From assembly GCA_963922205.1 (NCBI GenBank), contig CAWUHX010000020.1, forward strand, positions 1,178,001 to 1,242,000: a stretch of 64,000 nt of DNA. Reading direction: 5' to 3'. The notes below the pieces were generated by a model. The model saw only the letters and a list, made by a program, of their open reading frames with translations, did no database searches and was not told the origin of the DNA. Within the stretch, counting starts at the first letter, position 1. Every line of letters starts with the position of its first letter. The translations under genes and the position numbers were made by a program. Below, piece by piece: positions 32,601-43,755 of the stretch. The DNA comes from Romanomermis culicivorax (Eukaryota; Nematoda; Enoplea; Mermithida; Mermithidae).

Positions 32601-35600
32601 GCAAGGATTTTCTGAAGGGGTCAATTAAGATTTGTTGGGGAACCCGTTAAACGCCCTCACGTGCATCATAGGCCTCCGGAGAAGTTAATCTCTAACTGAT
32701 CAAGTTCAATTCGACACAATGCACATGGATATCTCAAAATGCCTTTCTACTTACAGATGTCACTGCTAACAGTTTTGGAGTTCACCCGTTTCACATTTGC
32801 ATGGAAAACGACGGGATGGCTCATGGCATATATTTCATGAATGCTAACGCTCACAGTAAGCTAATAGAGTAAAGAAAATTTTCATTTTTAAATACCCAGA
32901 AGTAGAACAATGACGTTTACCGTAGAAATCACCAAAAGTGTGATTTTCACTTCTACGTCAAAAACTTTTTATAGTCGTAAACTGGCCTCTTTGAACAAAA
33001 AATGCTTGAAATGAGGCACTAATGCCAAGTTCCTTATTGATCATCTGATCATATTGACTTTTTGTTTCGCTTCATAATTTCAGTCTTTCAGCTGTTGAAC
33101 TTTCACCGGAAGGTATCGTGACGTATCGAACGACCGGCGGTTCCCTACGGTTTACCGTTTTAATGGGACCATCACCCGACGATGTTGTTCGGCAGTATAA
33201 TAACGTTAGTTTTTACAGAATATTCCCTCTTTCATTCACAGATTGTTTTTTTATATGTATAGGTCGTAGGATACCCTGCTTTGCCCCCATATTGGAGTTT
33301 GGGTGTTCACATTGGCCGTAGCGGTATCGAAAACTTGACTCAAGCGGAGAATTTGTTCAGAAGAAATGTAGATAACGGTGTGCCCGTAGTAAGTACAAGA
33401 ATTGAAGCACTTTAAGTAGTTAGCTGTTTGCATTAATAGACCGAGTAGATAGAATATTGCCTTTGACATCAATTAGTCGCTTTACTGCTCGTGGCGAGGG
33501 TAGTTTCTTTTCCTGACTACAGTAAAAAGTTTTCTAACGTTTCGGATTCAACTTGCTTTTGCCATTTTGCCAGCGACTCCCACTTCAAAATGAACAAATA
33601 ATTCAGATAATGCGAGAGTCTCGTTTTAATAACTAAACATTGCAACCTAAAGTAAAGGTTGCAAAATTTCATTGGCACCTGCTAGAGAAGGACAATCGAT
33701 CTTAAAATCTCCTGCAATCGTCACTCATCTCAGACCTATCGTGTGATCGCTAACGTGAAAGATTTCCCCCAAACCTTCACAGCTGCTCTTGATTCCATAG
33801 CTTGATCATCTACTTGACAAATAAAGTACAGTCGGAATAAGAGCTGATCAATGAAATTCTTTTTTTATGCGGTTACTCCTCTGAATAGGATTCATTTTTG
33901 TTCGACGATGATTACTACGCTGAAGAAAAGAAATGCTTCAACTACGATACAATGAACTTTTGGGATTTACCGGCGTTTTCGAAAAAATTGAACGAAAGCC
34001 ATATAAATTTGATTTTAAATCTCGTAAGTGCATGAGATTTTACGCCTACCATGGTCACACGCAGCCGCATGTAGTTCATGTTTTTTAGAATCCCGCAATA
34101 CGAGCTGATTTACCAGGCAAGTATGCTGCCTTGGACGATGGGTTGGAAAGCAGAATTTTCGTTCAGGATTACAGCGGGGACAAACCATTTGAAGGTCAAA
34201 CAAAGTTTCAGGTAGGGCTTACGAGACACAATGTTTTTTGATTAGTTAATAATAAACGTTGAGCATGTATGACAAATCACTGACACAATCTATCTGAAAC
34301 CAGCTTTTCCGCGGGTGACGATTGAGCTTCTTTTTGACTTCTGACGTTCTGGATCACTCAATTTTTGCAGGACGAATCAAGAAAATTACTGTGTAGGACT
34401 TGAGTTCTGTAAACTGTGATTAATTGATCGAAAGGAACTGCTTTTATAATTATTTGAAGCTTCCTCGACAATATCAATTCACAATATTTTTTCCCAAAAT
34501 AAATCTTTAGTATGAAAATGTCTGTTATTTGTTCCGTATTCACGTATGATTGCTCAAATTCTGCGAGAATATATTTTTTGTAGGTTAAAAAAATTATTTT
34601 TTAACATTGTCATACAAAATTTAGTTATCAAATCGACGCGGAGTTGAAGTTTCAAATATCGAGTATCATTATTATTATCATTAGGATGAGTAATGTCACA
34701 GCATTTTTCATTTGATCCATCTAAAGACTGATAATTTCTACAATATTTGTTAATTGGCTGGAATATGTCAAAAAATAATTCATGAAAAATCAGAAACCAA
34801 TGGGATTTAATTATAAGCCACTTCGACCGGTCTGTGCGTTTCGTTTCGAACACAAATAGTATCCTGCCGTACGATACTACAATAATTTTCACAATATAAG
34901 GGAATGTAATATATGCTGTGCTTACTGTAATGTATCACTTGTCTGCAGGCCTTTTTTAGATCAGCACGTTCCACACTGACTGAATAAACCTTTCCAGCTT
35001 CAATTTTCTAGCATCGAGGATGGGAAAGCCCCGTCTATTATCCCGATTTTTCGAATCCAAATACGACGTTGTGGTGGCAACATCACGCAGAAATTTTGCA
35101 CAACTCGATACGATTTCAAGGAATATGGTCGGTGAGTTTGATCTCTTTTTCACATTTCTGTTACAGTAGTCTTGAGTACTATAGTCTGTTTCTTTGAAAT
35201 GCAATTGGAAAGCAAACACTGTTTCATATTTTTACGAGTTGTTGCAAAACCGTTTGTTACAAAAGACTGGAAATTTGAGGACATACCCAACAGATCTAAG
35301 CTACAGTAATTAGTTGAGTAAGCAATTCAAAATTCTACAAAAACGATTATGACGATATTACTGATTTTTGTCGTTAAGCATTTTATGAAAAACTGATTAC
35401 ACTCGTGCATTGATGAAATTTTTCCAGCGTCGAAATTCAAACATCTACTTCAATTTTGATATCTCTATACTGTAGATGCTCAACGAACCATTTTCATTCC
35501 GATCATCGAGAAATGTCACTTGCTCCAACAACAAATGGAACCACCCACCGTTTAACCGTAAAGTTTATTATCCTTGATTAAACTATATTGCAATCAACAC

Positions 35601-38600
35601 TATTTTCATCTTTCAGCTTTTGTCGATCGAAAAATATACAAAGAAACTTTATGTATGGACGCGAGGCATCAGGGTGGCCTGCACTACGATTTACATAATT
35701 TATATGCATATCAGCAGTCAGTCATAATTAACAGGTTACTTTACATAAATTCACTTAATATGCACTTATTTGGATGACTCGTTATAACGCGGTGTTTTTA
35801 TAGTGCGTTAAAATCCATAATGCCGTCGCGCAGGCCAGTCTTATTCAGCGAAAGTACGTATCCAGGATCGGGCACCTACGCATATCATTGGATCAGTGGC
35901 ACAGAAAGCACGTGGGCAAACATGAAAGCATCTCTTGTTGGTGAGTTGTGAAATCGACGGAATATTTTCTTAATCTGATCTGATTCTCATAATGCAATTA
36001 GAAATATGAGCAATAAATAGGAATGTTAAGCTACTGAATGAAGCGCAATCAAGCAGGGAGTTTGATTGAGAAAATTTACTATAAACCCCCAAACGTTTGA
36101 AAGTTTGGATCAGGTAAAGATTTGCTTCTTCTATGTCGATGGGTGGCTGTAAACAATGTCTCCACGCGTTCAACACACAAAAATGATTCCCGTTTTACTA
36201 TATAGCTGCGGTGGAGTACAATTTTTTTGGTTTACCTTTCACTGGATCGGACGTTTGTGGTTATAAGGGCGATGTCGAAGAAGAATTATGCGTTAGATGG
36301 TGGCAAATAGGAGCATTCTTACCACTTTGCCGCAGTGGAAATGCCATCAATGCAAAGGTGCTTTAGATTTTTAAATCTTAGTTTCTGCTTATTTCTGGCA
36401 TTTTCTGATTTCATTTCTGCGTTATTATTCCATCCAGCTTGAAATGTAAGATGCACCGCAGTCACGGCGTAATTTTAAATAACGCAGGCGTTTATTGTGC
36501 AATAAAGTGTTTCTTCATGATTGAGCTTCTGCGATCATGACTGCTTTCAGGGTTTCTGTGACTACAGTAAACCATTTCCCTATCTATATTACCGACTACC
36601 AAAACTGTTCCCGTTGCAATGAAGAAACTATGGTTGGCACTTGCCTTTACTACTTATACTTTATTTAGAATTTCTGTATTTTTATTCTATTTGTATTTTC
36701 TTGGACCACAATCGCATATATTTCATTCTTGTTTTGGTTTGCTTACCTCGTCTGCCCAATTGTTGGCCTCAAAAGTATTTTTCTTATCATTATTTCCTAA
36801 TTTTGTCATTTATCTACATTTACTGTACTTGTTTTTATTGTTTCGCTCTATCGTCATTTTGTCAACATTATTTTCTATTTTTCTTTTTTTTGTCTTTTTC
36901 AAGTTTCAATCACTCATTTTTTCAAGTTCATTAGTCCTTCAGTCTTTGTCATTCACCCGTTTGACCGTGATTACTTTTGTGTATATTATTTCTTGTGTTA
37001 ACACTACTTCAACATTTTCTGTTCAATTATTTTTGTTTCTGGTTGCGTCCTTAATCTACCACTTTCCATTATCTGTTCTCCATTTTTTACCTTCAGTTTT
37101 CTAGTCTTATATGTATTTCGTCGATTGCTTTTATTGTTCTTTTTTTGTTTGAGTTTGTAAATAATTCTTTACAGGATCAAGATCCCGCATCGTTGAACAA
37201 AGAAGCGTTAAATGCCACGCGACTTATTTTGCATATTCGATATAAGTTTCTACCGTATTTATACACCATTTTGTGGTTCGCAAGTACCAACGGGACGTCT
37301 GTCATACGACCGCTATTTTTTGAGTGAGGAAAAACTCCATGACAAGGTTTTCGAAAATATTTCAGAAATGTAGTTAATATGTCAGAGGACTAAATGAAGT
37401 AGTCATATTGAAATCATCTTGTTTGAGATGGAGTCTAAATCGAAAATTCCACAAATAATGATGATTCAGTTTGCGAGGTTCAGAGACGGTATTCAAATAA
37501 AGTATTTCAGAACCACTAAAGTCAATTTTGTCGAATTTTTGAAAAAGCAAAAGTCTGATCTTGGGGTGGAGTAAATACAAACAAACTAAATATTCAGGAT
37601 CTATATTCCAAACTTTTGCTACTCGGTTGAGTACCTGCTTTTGATCAGATGACTGAAGTCCAGCTAGTTTGCATTTATGTAATATTTATAAATTGAAAAA
37701 TGACTAAAATCAATACTGTTATCAAAATCTGTTAGAAAAGGTTTTACGGAAAGAATTTTCATTCGGAGAGTTATTAACGGCTTATAACGACCAAAAATTT
37801 CTAGCCGCACGAAAGAATACTTGTTTTCCACTCTTATGACTTAGAAGCATGTTAAGAAAAACCGAGTATAATTCAAAATGTAGTCGTTTTGTTTAAATTG
37901 ATGGTAGTTGTGGCCCTGGCCAAATTTCTAAAAATAGTATTTTCAAAGAATCACAGCATTAACTACTTACTTATTCATGATCTTCGATGCAACTTGTGAA
38001 TATTTAAAATTTCTAGAGTGATATTGAAAGTAAACAACGCTTGCAATCGAAAAAATTCATCTCATAAGTTGATTTCTAATTCAGGTTTGCACCCTGATTA
38101 ACTCTGTATTTTTTGGTAATGAAATCAAGCGATACGTTTCTTGTAGATTTCCTCACGATAATCATACTTACGATATTGACGATCAGTTCTTATTGGGCAC
38201 TGCAATCATGGTCACTCCCATACTCGAAAAGCATGCTAGGCAACGGAGCGTATACTTCCCTGCTGGAAGATGGTTCCAGCTGCTTCACGTATATGAAATA
38301 CATTTTGTGGGCTTTAGGGTCTACCATTGAATACTTTAAAGGGAGCTGAAGTTGAAAATGCCACGGAAAATCGTCTGTTCAATGTCTCGATGGATCTTCA
38401 CGAGATCGGTTTATACGTTAAAGGTGGGAATGTGGTACCGTGGCAATATGCCGCGAACAACACAGTTTTGAGGTGTCACAGTAAACCTTTCATTATATAA
38501 GAATGTTCGTTCTGAACTGTGATTCTTTTTTCAGTCGCAGGAACGCTTTGGGTCTTACTGTAGCTCTGGATACCAATGAGTTATCGCACGGGTATTTGTT

Positions 38601-40054
38601 TTGGGATGATGGTATCACTCCGCGTAAGTTGTAACATTTTCAAAATGTATAGCATCATAAAGAGCCTTGCCCAAAAAGGTTACAATATAAAAAGTTTGGC
38701 TTCGTTCCATTTGCTATTTAGTTTTCTGGGACTACAGTAATTATTCAACTTATTTCAGAGGTGCCAATTCTGGCAAAATCAGTGTAATTTTTAGCATATC
38801 TTACCGCAGATGCTCACTGAACAATCAAGTCAGCTGACTACTGAAGAGCTTTAAATTTTCATGTAGGATTGCAGATCTTTCAAAATCTAGTCATCATTAA
38901 TTTTAAAAAAATGAATGGCGAAAAGCAGATGACAGTAACCACAGTAGTCGCAGTTAGCTTTATCGACAATTATGTAAAAATTTAACATAACTGACTCAAT
39001 ATTTAGTATAATTCTGAAGCTCTTGTAAACTGGCTATTGTCACATCTGCCCTATGATCAAGCGAGCATTGCATTTCATGTTTTTTGTAGCATCAGACTCG
39101 AGTTATCATTATTCGTTGTTTCTAATCAATGTTACGAAGAGCGTAAGTATTCTATGTTTTTAATTGTTTCCAAGTTAGAAAATGAAGAGACCATGTGCTG
39201 TCTGCAAAGTCATTTACATGAAACATTTATTGTAATTTTTTTGCAAGGATTTCTTAAACTTAACTGAATCCTTATTCTGTATCAAATTTAGTTCAACAGA
39301 AGATTGCGAACATATGATATAGTTCCGCCCTTCAATTTCATCATCCGCAAAACATGTTATAGGTCATTCTATGAATGCTTGTCCAACTGTCTGCTATATG
39401 CTTCCTTGATTTTCTTCAGTCGATAGCCGGCGGACATATGACAATCAGAAGAATGATCCAGAGCTACAATACTAGCCTAAAGCTAGACACGATTCAACTC
39501 TTTGGTTTGAAAAAGTCTCCTTCAAGGGTGAATGTCAACAGCGTTCAAATATCATCGGCTCAGATCAAATACGATCCAGTTCACAATGTAAGAATTAACA
39601 TACATGAGATTTTGGAACTCTGATTAGATCCTTAATCTATCTACTGAACAAATCATAAAGGATTGTAGATGCTGTCACCGAGAAAATTTTTCTCAGCTGA
39701 AACAGTCCCATCGAATGTGAATTTAGCTCGTTAATATTCTTGAATTTTATAATATTCATAGACAGTGAGCAATAAGAACTTCATTTTCGCTCTTTTACAC
39801 ATCTACTGACACCCTCTTATTTTTTTTTAATTTACCACCAATTCGATGTTTTACCGTGAACCTTTTATCCATATTGTATATGATTAGTTACAATAAAAAA
39901 TTTGAAGTGCTCTACATAATATACAATTGATTATTCATCGATAGCTTTATTTCAGGCAGTAACATTGGAACGTCTGGGCATCGACATTTTTACTACCATG
40001 TTGACGGAAAGTATTGTCCAATGGATCTATGAAATCAATCGTTCTGTTCTTTAA
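29659..40054 (+). CDS. Trefoil-GH31 alpha-glucosidase-like protein, predicted catalytically dead
   Basis: Twenty-two phase-consistent exons encode 953 residues: 29659-29804, 29859-29926, 30715-30863, 31161-31345, 31604-31773, 32757-32868, 33084-33204, 33263-33388, 33889-34023, 34089-34211, 35012-35131, 35476-35557, 35617-35734, 35804-35940, 36206-36357, 37175-37323, 38147-38288, 38318-38472, 38535-38623, 39020-39142, 39427-39587, 39956-40054. Domains: signal peptide, six-Cys P-type trefoil (exons 1-2), N-terminal beta-sandwich, GH31 barrel, C-terminal beta domains. Known GH31 enzymes hydrolyse terminal alpha-glucosides. Here the nucleophile motif W-x-D-M-N-E reads WSMLNE (Met486) and the acid/base motif HW-x-GD reads HWISGT (Gly584). 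The sites are 98 residues apart, as in human acid alpha-glucosidase (518/616). Inferred role: binding or scaffold protein rather than an enzyme. In-frame ATGs upstream could lengthen the N-terminus. The 29-nt intron 38289-38317 is unusual. Confidence 0.92.
35180..35400 (-). mobile_element. MITE-I copy in GH31 intron
   Basis: Reverse orientation. It opens ATAGTCTGTTTCTTTGAAAT and closes AAGCATTTTATGAAAAACTG. Confidence 0.65.
36640..37140 (+). other. Strongly T/C-skewed intron segment
   Basis: About 500 nt of intron 15 of the GH31 gene are dominated by T with C on the coding strand and few purine runs. The skew produces a 161-codon hydrophobic open frame (36619-37104) that I regard as a by-product. 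The segment ends shortly before the acceptor of exon 16 at 37174, so it acts at least as an extended polypyrimidine tract. Confidence 0.6.
37664..37870 (+). mobile_element. MITE-I copy in GH31 intron
   Basis: The internal blocks (AAAATGACTAAAATCAATAC, ACTTGTTTTCCACTC) follow the family order. The ends are degraded (TAGTTTGCATTTATG; AAGAAAAACCGAGTA). Confidence 0.55.
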
Positions 40055-40380
40055 TTGTTGTTTTCTCCACAAATACAGTAAATCTCGTCAGAAATGTTGT
40101 GTTAAAATATGGAATATGTGTGTCAGTGTTGTAAAGTAGAATTTGAGATAGAATTATTTATTTACATCTGTCTCGTTTGGATAACTCATCGGCAATTGTA
40201 TCGTCACTGATTTGGTTACTGAAGTTTTCTAAATTCTCTGGGAAGCTAACAGCATAAAAACAGTAGAATATGCCAGTAAAATTTCCACCGTCCGCATTGA
40301 CGTATCAAATTGAGGTATATCCGTCTACTGTTGAGTTCCTAGATCGAGTGTTATTCCAATAATTGACTGTCAGAAAATGT

Positions 40381-40532
40381 TCGCAATGGTGTAGTGGTAA
40401 GTCCGGCTGCTCATCACGCGACCTGCTCCATACACACCACTATTACTACAGTGACAATTTTTGGACCATCCATCGTGCCTCTGCCTTGTATGCAGAAGAT
40501 CGGGGGTTCGAATCGTTCCCTGAGCGTTATTT
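40381..40532 (+). repeat. Interrupted tRNA-like sequence (Thr UGU-type anticodon arm)
   Basis: The start has an A-box-like TGGTGTAGTGGTAAG. After about 70 unrelated bases comes a perfect 5-bp anticodon stem (TCTGC/GCAGA, 40480-40484 with 40492-40496) around loop CTTGTAT, giving anticodon TGT. A B-box, GGTTCGAATC, follows at 40505-40514. The acceptor arms do not pair well and the D-arm is separated from the anticodon arm, so this is not a functional tRNA as read. A tRNA-derived SINE or a tRNA pseudogene split by an insertion fits best. Confidence 0.55.
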
Positions 40533-43010
40533 TTCTGAAGCGCCGGCCACGACAAGCAGTTTTAGTTAAGATTGAATTGATAAAAAATGACGTTGTTTTA
40601 TTTTTTCCGGTAAGTGTCATGCTGATTGAAAAAATAACACGCATCAGAGATTCACTAACTAATAGATGACCAAGTGCTAATTAAAAAAGACGAGACCAAA
40701 AGCATACAAACTTTCACTCTTCAAAGCCACCTTTGGAAAAGTTTTTGAACTGAGTTTCCGATATCTAAAATATATCACGTTTGACGACTGTGGAGTAAAT
40801 TTTTAACCTGTGTAAGTAATATGACGGCGTGCTTCCCCATCTCTGTATTGAATTTCTCCGAAGACGAGGAACAAGTTCGGTAGACCAATGTCATTCACAG
40901 AAATTCTACGAGTCTGACAAAACATTGAAACCAGAGCTAAAAGCCTGATTTGTATCCACTCAGGTCAAATTATTCTTATGGCTGTAAACTTGAGGCATTT
41001 GATTCTTCGCAGCCGGTATTTAGCAGAATTTCAACTATGTGCAGAATACCTTGGCACGATGGGAGACAGTTTGGCTAAGCGCAGAAGAAACAGTTTTTTC
41101 TTTATGGCAATGACGGATGCCTTCTACTTCAAATTTCAAAATACTATCCGACTGATCTGTATTTTTTGAGAAACCTGACTGATCGTATTTTTCTTTTGTG
41201 ACAGTGAAGAATTCACAGATATGAAGAAGATTATTGCAAATTTAATCGTGTTTCTCAATTGATTTATTGCTCTACCGTAAAATGCATGATTGCAAGTGGA
41301 CAACCCATGAATTGAGGAACGACGAGTGTGATTCGTCTCGTAAATACAGCCATGTAGAGTATTCAAAAAACTTCTTCGTCACGAAGCCTTTCTTGAGATT
41401 TATTTACTGTCGTCGTACTTAATCTTTGTTGTGTATGAACGTTAGTATTAGAAAAATAGACAGCAATACGCCATGCTTGGAAAACTGACCTCGTAATTCT
41501 TTCGTGTAGCAAATTTTCTACATGATTTATGATTTGAAAAAGCACGTGACTTTGTGCAACAATCGTAAATAAAAATGGCTAGTCTGAGCGTTTGAATCTA
41601 TCGTTCAACTAACCACATGCTCCACAGACGTCATAGAAATGACGCAGTAAAATAAAAAATAAAGAGCAAGCAAATGAAGCAGATAATAGATGATTGCTTA
41701 GTCTGTGAAATTTTCAAAAATTCAGCTTAGATTTTCTCGAATCCGTATAATTACAAACAAACGTGATTTTCGGACGAATTTTTTTATAAAGAAAGGAAAA
41801 ATCTTTGGCGCACATTGAAAACCATGCTGTTGAGACATTATTATGGAGATGCCCGATTGAAACAGAATTGGTATAATTTACAGTGTAACACAATCCTTGC
41901 TTTTGAATATATATTTATGGAACATACTCATTTGATTCATTCACTTTTAAACGAGCCTCCGAATGCACATAAATTGAAGGAAATTCGTTAAACGTATATT
42001 TTCCTCGCAAGCCGACTGATTATATAGACTAATCGGTATCATTAAATAGTGGTACACACGGAATCCACATGGAAAACACTACTTTGTTTATTCAAATGTC
42101 ACCAGGCAGTAGTTCTTCGTTGTGGATGGCACTCCGCATCTTGAATAACAAGAAATGAAGTTATTGACCTGGAATCACGCATTGTATCATTTGATGAGCA
42201 AAAGCACAAACAGAATTCCGAAAACCTACTCCTGCTTTGCCTTGGCGAACGCCTGCTGATACTCTGGATTTGTCTCCTAAAATTACTTGACAAACTCAAC
42301 TCGATCAAAGTCGATCAATATTAACTCTAGGCTATTATTATTATGGATGCATCATCTTACCATTTTCGATCTAAGGCTTTTAGTTCTTTACTGTATTCAA
42401 AGTTTTTAAATTCCTAAATCATGATTCTACGCATAATTTAAGGTGTTCTCTTTAAATGCGTGATCCCAATCAAATGAAATTTTCTCCCAGTTTGAGATTT
42501 CGGAATTAATCTCACGTTATTAAATAATGTATGCGGCATTTCCAGACATTCAACAGTTACGTACGGTTTATTAATATTAAACTAATAAATATAGTATCCA
42601 AAGTCGTATTATTTATACGGATTATCGAATAAAATGGGCTGCTTAATTGATAGTTCAAGTAAGTTTATTAAATTTATACGTAAACACACTGAAGTCCATC
42701 TATTTTAAAATGGCAAATGCCGTGGAGACGCAATGAAAGATCTATTTAAAATATTGGGGCACATATTCACAGTATTTGAAATTTTTTTCTCTATGATTGA
42801 GTCCTTTATAATGATTTTTTTCAACGTCCCCAAGATGATTATGATTCTCCAATGTTTAATAAATCGATGACTGTCAAATTTATGCTCCCTGTATCTGCCA
42901 TATCAAAATAAATGGACTCACTACGAATTGTGAAGCTTTTAGGGATATTCTTATATACAAAATGTGACACTTACTACGCATCATCGGTTGAGCTTTAAAA
43001 AAATTTAAAC

Positions 43011-43130
43011 CAGGGGCCATTGCAACAAACGAGATAATCGCGAGCTCGAGATGTCCCTAACTTTTTTTTACATGTTTTGCGCGCAAAAAAGTTCGCGATT
43101 ATTTTGAGATCATCCTGATTATTGCAGCCT
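43011..43130. mobile_element. Degenerate foldback / MITE
   Basis: Imperfect inverted arms: GGGGCCATTGCAACAAACGA with AATCGCGA at the left, TCGCGATTAT to TTATTGCAGCCT at the right. Its outer sequence resembles the GGGGCCGGTTGCACC element at 20511. Confidence 0.45.
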
Positions 43131-43755
43131 ACTCTGATGAGCGGATTTTTGATTTTTGAGTCGAAGACACTTTCAAAGTAACAAAAGAAAAAACAGAAAT
43201 AATACTCATGTTTTTGTGCGTTTTTTGGAAGAACAAACTATGGTACATGCACTATTATGATTGATCACTTTTATTAGTTAGGATGCCATTTCACATGCAT
43301 GCACTTTATGTTTATCGGATCAAAACGCCCACCATACTGTGTTTTCGAGAAAAATGAACACGACTACAGCTTGTAGTTTTCCACATTCCAATTGTTATGC
43401 CGAGCACATGATGAGCAAAGTCTCTGGAAAACTAGATTCGATCTTGCGCATCGATTTTTTTCTCAGGAAAAAATAAACACCGTACCGCGTTAGTCTTTAT
43501 CTCATTGTCAAGGAGGTTACTTTTCTGAAAAATGCAATCTCCCTCCTTCCTGACAGTTTTAGGTTCTGATAAGCAGGCTTCATTTCAAATCTATGTAAAG
43601 TCGTCAATTTTAAAATTATGATCCTAAAATTTTGTCCCTTTCGAAATATCGCCCTATTTTATTTTTCGTCGTGGAAATTATTGTTGAAAATGACCGTCAT
43701 TTCTACTAACTGCTTTTTGATCAATTTTGAAGGAAGTTTCAATTACTCGACAAAA

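Larger units (their letters stand above)
40055..43755. other. Intergenic region between GH31 and TKFC genes
   Basis: Holds a tRNA-like sequence (40381-40532), a degenerate foldback (43011-43130) and a very weak minus-strand exon candidate (42226-42276). No other gene was recognised. Confidence 0.5.

Noticed and set aside
36619-37104. 161-codon hydrophobic plus-strand ORF, multi-pass membrane-like
   Set aside because: It lies wholly inside a GH31 intron and follows from extreme T/C skew; a second overlapping frame is also open and equally hydrophobic.
42226-42276. Minus-strand terminal-exon-like segment ending in a stop (ETNPEYQQAFAKAKQE)
   Set aside because: The only nearby open upstream segment (42361-42413) ends in a phase that does not match, so no consistent gene model could be built.
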